Assembly (NCBI GenBank): GCA_003133685.1
Contig: PKYQ01000027.1
Coordinates: 40,474 to 91,533 of the forward strand
Reading direction: 5' to 3'
From: Acidimicrobiaceae bacterium
GTDB lineage: Bacteria > Actinomycetota > Acidimicrobiia > Acidimicrobiales > RAAP-2
DNA: 51,060 nucleotides
Positions 25,528-33,166 of the stretch are shown piece by piece. Numbering within the stretch: position 1 is the first letter of the stretch; each line of letters opens with the position of its first letter. The notes beneath the pieces were generated by a model that saw nothing but the letters and a program-made list of their open reading frames with translations, did no database searches and was not told the DNA's origin. The translations under genes and the position numbers were made by a program.

Positions 25528-26892
25528 ATGGCCAATGTCACGATGCCGCAACTAGGTGAGACGGTCGCCGACGGCACGGTCACGAAGTGGTTTAAGAAAG
25601 TCGGCGACACCGTGGTGAAGGGTGAGCCCCTCTTCGAGGTGTCGACCGACAAAGTGGACACCGAGATACCATCGCCGATCAACGGCGTGCTCACCGCCAT
25701 TCTCGTTGACGAGGGCGTGACCGTCGACGTCGGTACCGTACTCGCCGTCATCGGCGACGGCTCCGCCGAGCCAGCCTCTTCGGCGCCGGACCACGTCGTC
25801 TCGGCACCTCGTGAGAAGGCGAGTAGCGCGAAAGTGGTCGACGCGCACGCAAAGAAATCGACATCCGATCAGTCGCAACTCTCTCCCGTCGTGCGACGTC
25901 TCCTCGAGGAGAATGACCTCGACGTCGCCGATGTCACCGGTTCCGGACCGAATGGCCGCGTGACTCGTCAAGACGTTCTGGCGCGTGTCGACAAGATGAA
26001 GACGACGTCGAATCAAGACTCTGCAGTAGCGCCGTCACCGATTGTCCGTCGATTGATGAGTGAGAACAACATCGACCCGAAGAGCGTCGTCGGCTCCGGA
26101 CCCAACGGCACCATCACGCGCCATGACGTTGACGCATTGATCAGCGCAGCGCCCACCGCGTCGGCCGCGGGCGTGACTCGTGACGAGGTAATTCCCTTTA
26201 CCAAGATTCGTCGACTCACTGCCGAGCACATGGTCCGATCGAAAGCAACGTCGGCCCACACGCTCATGGTAAAAGAGGTCGACTACGAACAGGTGGAGTC
26301 CGTTCGCGCTCGCGGCGGCGGCGCGTTCAAAGAAAGTGAAGGCTTCAGTCTTAGTTACTTGCCCTTCAACGCCATTGCAGCGATCGAAGCGCTGCGCGAT
26401 TTTCCGCGACTCAATGCATCAGTTGGCGACGATGAACTCATTGTTCACCTCGACGTCAACCTCGGGATTGCGGTCGACATCGACAACGAAGGACTCGTCG
26501 TCCCCGTCATTCGGAGCGCCGAACTCCTAAACCTGAAACAGATCGCCAGCGCGGTTCGTGACGTCGCGGAGAGGGCGCGATCGAAGCGTCTGGGGCCCGA
26601 TGAACTCGCCGGAGGAACGTTCACCATCTCGAACCCCGGACCGTTCGGCACCCTGCTCACCGGCGCGGTCATTAATCAGCCGCAGGTCGCGATCCTTTCG
26701 ACCGACTCCGTCGTGCGAAAACCCGTCGTCATCACGGCCGCAGACGGCACCGAGTCGGTCGGTATCCACTCGGTCGGCATGTTGGCGCTCACCTTCGACC
26801 ATCGGGCGGTCGACGGCGCCTACGCGGCGAGATTCTTGATTCGAATGGCCGAAGTCTTGGCCACGCGTGATTGGAACAGCGAACTCGTTTAG
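25528..26892 (+). CDS. Dihydrolipoamide acyltransferase (E2) with two tandem subunit-binding domains
   Basis: This 454-residue protein has, in order, one lipoyl domain (1-78, lipoylated Lys42 in STDKVDTE), two peripheral-subunit-binding domains (about 118-153, SPVVRRLLEENDLD..GSGPNGRVT; and 168-205, SPIVRRLMSENNID..GSGPNGTIT) and the CoA-acyltransferase core (about 220-454) ending with the catalytic FDHRAVDG. E2 carries the acyl group from E1 to CoA and binds E1 and E3. E2 proteins normally have a single binding domain. No E3 (lipoamide dehydrogenase) lies in the window. It diverges from its E1 partners. Confidence 0.93.
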   Translation: MANVTMPQLGETVADGTVTKWFKKVGDTVVKGEPLFEVSTDKVDTEIPSPINGVLTAILVDEGVTVDVGTVLAVIGDGSAEPASSAPDHVVSAPREKASSAKVVDAHAKKSTSDQSQLSPVVRRLLEENDLDVADVTGSGPNGRVTRQDVLARVDKMKTTSNQDSAVAPSPIVRRLMSENNIDPKSVVGSGPNGTITRHDVDALISAAPTASAAGVTRDEVIPFTKIRRLTAEHMVRSKATSAHTLMVKEVDYEQVESVRARGGGAFKESEGFSLSYLPFNAIAAIEALRDFPRLNASVGDDELIVHLDVNLGIAVDIDNEGLVVPVIRSAELLNLKQIASAVRDVAERARSKRLGPDELAGGTFTISNPGPFGTLLTGAVINQPQVAILSTDSVVRKPVVITAADGTESVGIHSVGMLALTFDHRAVDGAYAARFLIRMAEVLATRDWNSELV

Positions 26893-26994
26893 TCGAGCGT
26901 CGGGACCGACTTCTCAATGTCGCACCGCCTAGTAACTTGATTCCTCGGACACAATGCGGTGCTCTCCTCATTCTTGAGGGCCACTGAGTCTGTC

Positions 26995-27093
26995 ATGAGT
27001 ACACAGTCAAGGGGGACGACACTCGTGTTCACGTTGGGGATCACTTCAGGAGCCGTCGAGGTTGTTGCGCGTCTCGACGAGGGTGCGCCGTGA
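26995..27093 (+). CDS. Possible 32-residue leader peptide before the ABC exporter
   Basis: A short ATG frame of 32 codons ends in a TGA that overlaps the GTG of the ABC ATPase gene (GTGA). The overlap would couple translation and is the reason to record it. There is no strong ribosome site, no hydrophobic helix and no family resemblance, so it may be chance. Confidence 0.25.
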   Translation: MSTQSRGTTLVFTLGITSGAVEVVARLDEGAP

Positions 27094-28019
27094 GCGAAAC
27101 CCACGTCCTCGAGGCCCATCAATTGGTGAAGCGCTTCGGCGACTTCGAGGCCGTTAAAGGTATCGACGTCGTCATCGACCGGGGCGAGAGCTTCGGATTC
27201 CTCGGTCCCAACGGTGCGGGCAAGACCAGCACAATGCGGATGATCTCAGCGATATCGCAACCGTCCGGCGGGACGATCTCCATCTTCGGCCTCGACCCAC
27301 GAACCAAAGGTCCGGAGATCCGCAGTCGACTCGGCGTCGTTCCGCAAGAAGACTCGCTCGAACTGGAACTTTCGGTTCGACACAACTTGGAGATGTTCGG
27401 TCGCTACTTCGATTTGTCTCGTCGGGTTGTTCGTGAACGCGCCACAGAACTCCTTGAGTTCACCCAACTCACCGAGCGTGCCAATGACAAGGTCGACAAC
27501 TTGTCCGGAGGAATGAAGCGACGGCTGACCATTGCGCGCGGATTGATGAATCGACCCGAGATTCTCATTCTCGACGAACCGACGACGGGCCTCGACCCGC
27601 AGGCCCGCCATCTGCTTTGGGATCGTCTCTATCGACTCAAGCGAGAGGGCGTCACTCTCATCATCACGACGCACTACATGGATGAAGCCGAGCAACTCTG
27701 CGACCGACTCGTCGTGATGGACCAGGGATCGATCGTGGCCGAAGGCGCACCGCGCGCGCTCATCGAGCAATACTCCACGCGCGAAGTGGTGGAGTTGCGC
27801 TTCATGACCGACGACCATGAGGAATACCTCGATCGGCTCTCGCCGTTCGCCGAACGCGTCGAAGTCCTGCCGGACCGAGTGTTGCTCTACGTCAACAACG
27901 GAGACGAAACACTGCGCGACGTGCACGCCGCGCACATCACGCCTTCGAGCGCACTCGTTCGACGTAGTTCACTCGAAGACGTCTTCTTGCACCTCACCGG
28001 TCGATCGCTGACGGAGTAA
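27090..28019 (+). CDS. ABC exporter ATPase (NodI/DrrA type)
   Basis: This 309-residue nucleotide-binding protein has Walker A GPNGAGKTS, signature LSGGMKRRLTIARGL, Walker B LILDEPTTGLDPQ and the H-loop His in ITTHYMDEAEQL. A C-terminal extension (about 225-309) is typical of the DrrA/NodI group that exports drugs or lipid-linked glycans. It starts at GTG. Two ABC-2 permeases follow with near-zero spacing, giving a complete heterodimeric exporter. Substrate unknown. Confidence 0.92.
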   Translation: MSETHVLEAHQLVKRFGDFEAVKGIDVVIDRGESFGFLGPNGAGKTSTMRMISAISQPSGGTISIFGLDPRTKGPEIRSRLGVVPQEDSLELELSVRHNLEMFGRYFDLSRRVVRERATELLEFTQLTERANDKVDNLSGGMKRRLTIARGLMNRPEILILDEPTTGLDPQARHLLWDRLYRLKREGVTLIITTHYMDEAEQLCDRLVVMDQGSIVAEGAPRALIEQYSTREVVELRFMTDDHEEYLDRLSPFAERVEVLPDRVLLYVNNGDETLRDVHAAHITPSSALVRRSSLEDVFLHLTGRSLTE

Positions 28020-28021
28020 TC

Positions 28022-28819
28022 GTGATCGGATCCACCAACACCGACGTTGGCCGCTCGAGGTGGCTTCGAAGTTGGGGCTACCACGCGGAGTACTACGCCC
28101 AGACGTGGCGGGGGTCCGTCGCGAGTTCCGTCCTCTTCCCCATTCTTTATCTCGCGGCACTCGGCGTCGGCGTTGGTCATTTGGTTTCTCACCACAGCGG
28201 TCTCGTCGACGGCCAGACCTATCTGCACTTCATCGCCCCGAGTCTGCTCGCGACGACGACGATGCAGTTAGGTGAGGGCGAGTCCCTGTGGCCGGTCCTC
28301 GCCTGTGTGAAGTGGATTCGCACCTATCACGCGGCAGCCACCACGCCACTGGAACCGGACGACATTCTCTTCGGCAAACTCGCCTGGGTCGCAACGAGAG
28401 CTTTCCTCACCGCGGTGCTCTACACCATCATCATCGCTTGCTTCGGTGCCATTCAATCCTGGTGGTGCCTGACGTTGCCGTTCATCGGGACGCTGGTGAC
28501 GCTGGCCTTCTCCGCACCCTTGGTCGCCTACGCCGCGCGGTCGCAGTCTGACGCTTCGTTCACCACGCTCTACCGCTTCGCGTTCGTGCCGATGTTTCTT
28601 TTCTCGGCGACGTTCTATCCACTATCGGCGTACCCCGGCTACTTGCGACCCGTCGTGCAGTTCTTCCCGCTGTACCACGGCGTCGCGCTGGCGCGAGCGG
28701 CGGCGTTCGGACAAGGTTCGATCGTCCCGGAACTAGGACACATCGCGGTTCTCGTCACGATGGCCATTGTCGGAATTATGTGGGGACGTCGCACGATGCG
28801 ACGTCGGTTGACCGACTGA
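28022..28819 (+). CDS. ABC-2 type exporter permease (first subunit)
   Basis: This 265-residue protein has six hydrophobic helices and the ABC-2 (NodJ-like) features: an N-terminal amphipathic stretch, YLAALGVGVGHLV, and the C-terminal FMFLFSATFYPLSAYPGYL-like region before the final helix. It begins 2 bp after the ATPase stop, and its TGA overlaps the next ATG by one base. It probably pairs with the next protein to form the membrane channel. Confidence 0.88.
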   Translation: MIGSTNTDVGRSRWLRSWGYHAEYYAQTWRGSVASSVLFPILYLAALGVGVGHLVSHHSGLVDGQTYLHFIAPSLLATTTMQLGEGESLWPVLACVKWIRTYHAAATTPLEPDDILFGKLAWVATRAFLTAVLYTIIIACFGAIQSWWCLTLPFIGTLVTLAFSAPLVAYAARSQSDASFTTLYRFAFVPMFLFSATFYPLSAYPGYLRPVVQFFPLYHGVALARAAAFGQGSIVPELGHIAVLVTMAIVGIMWGRRTMRRRLTD

Positions 28820-29607
28820 TGTTGACGCGCTCGTTCCCGATGATCGGCTCTCGCCGATCGCTGCGCGTGCTCGAACGCAACGCGATGATCTATCGCGCGC
28901 AGTGGGTAATGCTCGTCTCGGGCTTCTTCGAGCCTTTGTTTTACCTACTCTCGATCGGCATCGGACTCAACAAACTCGTCGGGCCTCTGCCTGAGCACGG
29001 CCGAATAATCAGCTATGCATTATTCGTCGCACCGGGGATGCTCGCGACCTCAGCGATGAACGGCGCCATGATCGATTCGATCTTCAACACGTTCTTCCGT
29101 TTGAAGATCTCTCATTCGTACGACGCGCTGCTCGCCACGCCGCTCGAGGTCACGGACATCGCGCTCGGCGAGGTCCTCTGGGCTCTGTCGCGGGCCACCG
29201 TGTACTCGGCGTCCTTCATTATCTGCATGGCGGCGCTGGGTGACGCGGGCAGTGCGTGGGTGATCCTGTGTTGGCCCGGCGCCATCCTCACGAGCCTGAC
29301 CTTCAGTTGCATAGGCCTCGCGGCGTGTACGTACATGCGAACGTGGCAAGACTTCGATCTCGTGACGTTGGTCCAGTTGCCGCTCTTCTTGTTCTCGGGG
29401 ACATTTTTCCCTATCAGCTCGTACCCGCATTGGCTCGGCGCGATCGTCTCGTTCTCCCCCTTGTACCAATCGGCCGCCCTGTTGCGCGGATTTTCGTTGG
29501 ACCAGTTCGGCTTGATCATGTTCATGCGTATCGGTTACCTACTCGCGATCGCCGTCCTCGGTCTCTACATCGCCTCACGACGCTTCCAGAAGATCCTCGC
29601 GCCTTAG
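28819..29607 (+). CDS. ABC-2 type exporter permease (second subunit)
   Basis: The start is the ATG at 28819, which overlaps the previous stop (TGATG); a longer in-frame extension to 28780 would overlap the upstream gene. The 262-residue protein has six helices, FVAPGMLATSAMNGAM (the NodJ-type motif) and LFLFSGTFFPISSYPHWL near the C-terminus. It is similar in layout to the 28022-28819 permease, consistent with a heterodimer driven by the ATPase at 27090. Confidence 0.88.
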   Translation: MLTRSFPMIGSRRSLRVLERNAMIYRAQWVMLVSGFFEPLFYLLSIGIGLNKLVGPLPEHGRIISYALFVAPGMLATSAMNGAMIDSIFNTFFRLKISHSYDALLATPLEVTDIALGEVLWALSRATVYSASFIICMAALGDAGSAWVILCWPGAILTSLTFSCIGLAACTYMRTWQDFDLVTLVQLPLFLFSGTFFPISSYPHWLGAIVSFSPLYQSAALLRGFSLDQFGLIMFMRIGYLLAIAVLGLYIASRRFQKILAP

Positions 29608-29633
29608 GCATCGTTCATTGCTAACGTCCGGCG

Positions 29634-30359
29634 ATGGCTAACCACGAAATCATCGAACACCGGGTCAAGGCAGGTGATTTGACCTTCAACGTGGCCGAGG
29701 TCGGCGCGGGAAACCCGGTCATCTTGCTGCACGGGTGGCCCGACTCGTGGCATCTATGGCGCGACCAGATGGAAGCGCTGGCGAACAGTGGTCATCGCGT
29801 GATTGCACCCGATCTTCGAGGTTTTGGTGAGAGCGACTGTCCTGAAGTGGTCGAAGCGTACTCACTGGGCAATCTCATCGGTGACGTCGGCGCACTATTG
29901 GACGAATTCCAGATTGATCGCGCAGCGGTCGTGGGTCACGACTGGGGAGCTGCTGTGGCGTGGCTCTTCGCCACGTTTTTACCCGAGCGCGTCGAGCGCT
30001 TGGCGGCGGTCTCCGTGGGCCATCCCCGCGCCTTCTCCGGTGCTGGATTTGTCCAGAAACAGCTCTCGTGGTACATGCTGTGGTTTCAATTTCCGGGAGT
30101 CGCCGAAATTGGACTGGCCGCGAATGATTGGGAGATGTTCCGCGACTGGGCCCACGGCGGCGCGGCGCGTGGCAGTGACGACTACTTGGAGCGACAGATC
30201 GCCGACCTCACAAGACCGGGGAGACTCAGTGCCGGATTCAACTGGTATCGAGCGAACATCTCGCCCGATACGTTTGCCGGCGACGGTCGAGGGATCGATC
30301 TACCGCCAGTCACGGTCCTCTTGAAGGAATGGACCGATCTTCGCAGGCAAACTCCCTGA
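29634..30359 (+). pseudogene. C-terminally truncated alpha/beta hydrolase (epoxide-hydrolase-like)
   Basis: The 241-residue frame matches the alpha/beta hydrolase fold of the epoxide hydrolase/dehalogenase group: oxyanion motif LLHGWPDSW, PDLRGFGESD, and the nucleophile elbow VVGHDWGAAV with Asp as nucleophile. After PPVTVLL the frame runs into KEWTDLRRQTP and a stop. The usual last 50-60 residues, with the acid-bearing strand and the catalytic His, are missing. The next bases do not restore them in another frame that I can see. It is probably an inactive remnant, or an assembly error at about 30320. Confidence 0.65.
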
Positions 30360-30392
30360 TTGACTTCTCTTTCCGAGATTCGAAAGTATCCG

Positions 30393-30425
30393 TTGACAAA
30401 CGTCCTATAACGATATATCGTTATA
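30393..30425 (+). promoter_or_regulatory. padR promoter with perfect 20-bp palindromic operator
   Basis: A consensus -35 TTGACA (30393-30398) is followed by the perfect palindrome TATAACGATATATCGTTATA (30406-30425), which covers the expected -10 position (around 30416-30421). A dimeric regulator bound here would block RNA polymerase. The palindrome lies 28 bp before the PadR-family start codon, so autorepression is the simplest reading. Confidence 0.75.
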
Positions 30426-30452
30426 GTCAGATTTACAACAAAGGAGAAACTA

Positions 30453-31070
30453 ATGAATCACGAATTTCACGAGCACAACCACGGAGAGCGCTCCGAGCGC
30501 GAACGTGGTCCTCGGGGAGACGGCCGCGGACGCGGTCGCAGCCCAGGTGGACACCGCGGAGGACCGTTTGGTCGAGGCGACGACATGTTCCGAGGCGGAT
30601 TTCCTCCTCGGGGCCGTCAGCGACTTCGTCGCGGCGACGTTCGAGCGGCCGTCTTGGTCTTGCTCGATGAAGTACCGCGCAACGGCTACCAGATCATCCA
30701 AGAGTTGAGCGAGCGCTCCAACGGAGCGTGGCGTCCCAGCCCCGGATCGGTCTACCCGATTCTTCAACAGCTTGAGGACGAGGGTCTCGTCGAGATCTCC
30801 TCGACGGTGTCCGGCAAGACGTACAACCTGACCGCCACGGGCAAGGCCTTGGTGGAAAAGGATCGCGCGACGCTCGGCAAGCCGTGGGAGACCGCGGCCG
30901 CCGGCGTCAGCGACGTCACGTCGGACCTGTTCGCGACCCTTCGACAGGTCGTCCACTCGGTTCGCCAAGTAGCGATGGCCGGTTCCGACGCGCAGACCCA
31001 AAAGGCGACGTCCATCCTGGCCGACGCTCGAAGATCGATCTACCGCTTATTGGCAGAAGACGAGTCGTAA
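30453..31070 (+). CDS. PadR-family transcriptional regulator with Arg/Gly-rich N-terminal tail
   Basis: This 205-residue protein starts at an ATG six bases after AAGGAG. Residues 1-55 are a low-complexity His/Arg/Gly tail with RGG-like repeats. Residues 58-140 are the PadR winged helix (VLVLLDEVPRNGYQIIQEL, SPGSVYPILQQLEDEGLVEI, TYNLTATGKALVE). A C-terminal helical region (145-205) should form the dimer. PadR proteins repress detoxification or efflux genes and often their own. A TTGACA promoter with a palindromic operator precedes it and a terminator follows, so it is monocistronic; its other targets are not evident. Confidence 0.92.
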   Translation: MNHEFHEHNHGERSERERGPRGDGRGRGRSPGGHRGGPFGRGDDMFRGGFPPRGRQRLRRGDVRAAVLVLLDEVPRNGYQIIQELSERSNGAWRPSPGSVYPILQQLEDEGLVEISSTVSGKTYNLTATGKALVEKDRATLGKPWETAAAGVSDVTSDLFATLRQVVHSVRQVAMAGSDAQTQKATSILADARRSIYRLLAEDES

Positions 31071-31079
31071 ACCTCTCGA

Positions 31080-31117
31080 CCCGCGCCCTCGAGTTTCAAC
31101 TCGGGGGCGCGGGTTTT
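31080..31117 (+). terminator. Rho-independent terminator of the PadR gene
   Basis: A 14-bp stem (CCCGCGCCCTCGAG at 31080-31093 with 31100-31113, one G-U pair) and a 6-base loop are followed by TTTT. It lies 10 bp after the PadR stop. Confidence 0.88.
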
Positions 31118-31183
31118 GTCATTTACGAGAGTCCCTCGCTGCGGCTTGAGCGACGCGACGAGGTCTTCCGCAATACTTGATTA

Positions 31184-32302
31184 ATGGCCGAATCAAAAAA
31201 GTGGCACGCCGAGACGCTCGCGATCGTTGCCGGACGTGCGCCGTCACCCGGCGGTCCCTTCAACGTTCCCCCGACGTTCGCTTCTACGTACCGTGACGGG
31301 GGCGACCTGGGCTACGGCCGGTGGGGCAACCCGACGTGGAGCGCTTTCGAAGAGACGCTCGGTGAGCTCGAAGGCGGCTACTGCGTGTCCTTCGCCTCAG
31401 GACTGGCCGCGGTCTCCGCGCTGGTCGCGTCGGTGCCCCTCGGCACGACCGTCGTATTCCCGAGCAACGGCTACAACGGCACGCGAGGTCTCCTGGAACG
31501 TTTGGAGAAAGAGGGGCGACTGAGTACGCGCGCCGTCGACGTTGTCGATACCCAAGAAGTTCTGAACGCAATGGACGGCGCCGACCTGTTGTGGCTCGAG
31601 TCGCCGACCAACCCGTTGCTCGGCATCGCTGACCTGCCAGCGATCCTGCGGGCGGCCCGCGACGTCGGCGTCACCGCCGTCGTCGACAACACGTTCGCAA
31701 CGCCGATGCTGCAACAACCGCTCGCGCTGGGCGCGACTGCGGTCGTGCACTCGGCGACGAAGTACATCGGCGGACACTCCGACCTCTTGATGGGCGCGGT
31801 AATCGTCGCAGAGGAGAGCCGACGCGATGAACTCGTCGAATGGCGTACGACCCAAGGCGCGATCCCTGGCGTCATGGAGGCGTACCTGGCGCTTCGCGGA
31901 CTTCGTACACTGCCGGTTCGCTTCGCTCGACAACAGCGCACCGCGGCCGAGCTCGCGGAACGACTCGATGACCATCGACACGTCCTACGAGTTCGCTATC
32001 CCGGACTCGCCTCGGATCCCGGATTCGAACGCGCCAGTGCCCAGATGGGGGGCTTCGGCGCGATGCTGTCCTTTGAAGTACGCGACGCCGAGAGTGCGGA
32101 CCGAGTCATCGAGTCACTACGACTCGTCGTCGGTGGCACCAGTCTCGGTGGCGTCGAATCGACGATTGATCGAAGGGCCCGATGGAAGGGCGAGGAGCAG
32201 TTGCCGGGAGGACTGCTTCGACTCAGTGTGGGACTCGAACACCCCGTGGACCTTTGGGCCGATCTCGACGAAGCACTGAACGCGGTCTTCGCGAATTCCT
32301 AA
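31184..32302 (+). CDS. PLP-dependent Cys/Met metabolism enzyme (cystathionine synthase/lyase type)
   Basis: This 372-residue protein belongs to the trans-sulfuration fold type I family. YGRWGNPTW corresponds to the YxRxGNPT phosphate-binding motif, LWLESPTNPLL to the substrate region, VVDNTFATP carries the Asp that contacts the pyridine nitrogen, and HSATKYIGGHSD has the PLP Lys. The C-terminal LLRLSVGLEHPVDL carries the substrate-carboxylate Arg. Cystathionine gamma-synthase, gamma-lyase and methionine gamma-lyase share these features and cannot be told apart here. It is flanked by terminators and appears monocistronic. Confidence 0.9.
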   Translation: MAESKKWHAETLAIVAGRAPSPGGPFNVPPTFASTYRDGGDLGYGRWGNPTWSAFEETLGELEGGYCVSFASGLAAVSALVASVPLGTTVVFPSNGYNGTRGLLERLEKEGRLSTRAVDVVDTQEVLNAMDGADLLWLESPTNPLLGIADLPAILRAARDVGVTAVVDNTFATPMLQQPLALGATAVVHSATKYIGGHSDLLMGAVIVAEESRRDELVEWRTTQGAIPGVMEAYLALRGLRTLPVRFARQQRTAAELAERLDDHRHVLRVRYPGLASDPGFERASAQMGGFGAMLSFEVRDAESADRVIESLRLVVGGTSLGGVESTIDRRARWKGEEQLPGGLLRLSVGLEHPVDLWADLDEALNAVFANS

Positions 32303-32309
32303 GTAACGC

Positions 32310-32347
32310 AAAAAGTTCACGACGCTCCTTGTGGGAGCGTCGTGAAC
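32310..32347 (-). terminator. Rho-independent terminator of the DoxX gene
   Basis: The 14-bp perfect stem GTTCACGACGCTCC (32315-32328) and its complement (32334-32347) with loop TTGTG is flanked on its left by AAAAA, which reads as a U-tract on the minus strand. It therefore ends the gene at 32366-32965 and may also stop the converging PLP-enzyme transcript. Confidence 0.85.
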
Positions 32348-32365
32348 TCAGCGATTCAGAGTTAA

Positions 32366-32965
32366 CTAGCCAACCGAAACGAGTTCCGGGACCGGCGTGG
32401 CGACGGGCGCCGCCTCGACAGGTGCGACGGGTACGGCGTGGTGACGACGCTGCTGGAAACCCTTGATAATCCCATCGACGCCGATCCACGTCGACGTACG
32501 CCACGTAGCGAGCACGATGATCGCGCACAGTGCGTAGAACGCGCAGACACTGGCAGTGCCCGACATCACGTACGTGAAGAGCAGTGCCAAGCTGGCGATC
32601 GCCGCGATACGCGTAAGGAAACCGAAGGCGAGTCCGAGGCCGATGGCGAGTTCACCGAAGGCGACGATGACCGCGATCCAACCGGCGTTGGGAACGACGA
32701 AACTGTGCATGAAACTTGCCCACCAGCTGTACGCGGCAACGCCGTGACTGGCGAATCCGGCGACACCGGCTCCGTTGTGGTGAAGAAACGATGGATTCTC
32801 GGCGCCCCAAACCTTGGACACACCGGCTTGAATCCACATGATTCCGACCCACACACGAACGGCCAACCACGCGACGGAGGCGACCTTGGATTCGCGCAGC
32901 CACGCCACAAAACCGGGAGTGGTGCGCTCAGCGGGATCACCGAAAATAGCGATGACTTTGTTCAT
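32366..32965 (-). CDS. DoxX/DoxD-family membrane protein
   Basis: The start is the ATG giving MNKVIAIFGDP, with AAAGAGAG upstream; an N-terminal extension to 33022 is poorly supported. The 199-residue protein has four helices. LRESKVASVAWLAVRVWVG and GIMWIQAGVSKVWG match the DoxX start, and a WIAVIVAFGELAIGLGLAFG segment follows. The C-terminal tail is proline/valine rich. DoxD-type relatives are part of thiosulfate:quinone oxidoreductase, while DoxX homologues in mycobacteria belong to a membrane redox complex. Function here is open. Confidence 0.85.
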   Translation of the reverse strand: MNKVIAIFGDPAERTTPGFVAWLRESKVASVAWLAVRVWVGIMWIQAGVSKVWGAENPSFLHHNGAGVAGFASHGVAAYSWWASFMHSFVVPNAGWIAVIVAFGELAIGLGLAFGFLTRIAAIASLALLFTYVMSGTASVCAFYALCAIIVLATWRTSTWIGVDGIIKGFQQRRHHAVPVAPVEAAPVATPVPELVSVG

Positions 32966-33166
32966 CAGAAGACTCTCTTTCGTATTCGTTCGGTTCAACC
33001 GATCTCGAGACTGTTGGTACATCTCACTCGAGGGCCGATTGAATGACCTTCAATATTCAACATAAGAGAGATGACCGCTCGATTTTGCGTAAATTCCCAG
33101 GTCTAAAGTCACAAACGCACTTCAGCAATGCGCTAAGAAACAGACAATTCGTGAGAGTTTCATCAC

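Noticed and set aside
30393-30425. Palindrome considered as an attachment or transposon end
   Set aside because: There is no integrase, no second copy and no target duplication; its position over a promoter before a PadR gene explains it better.
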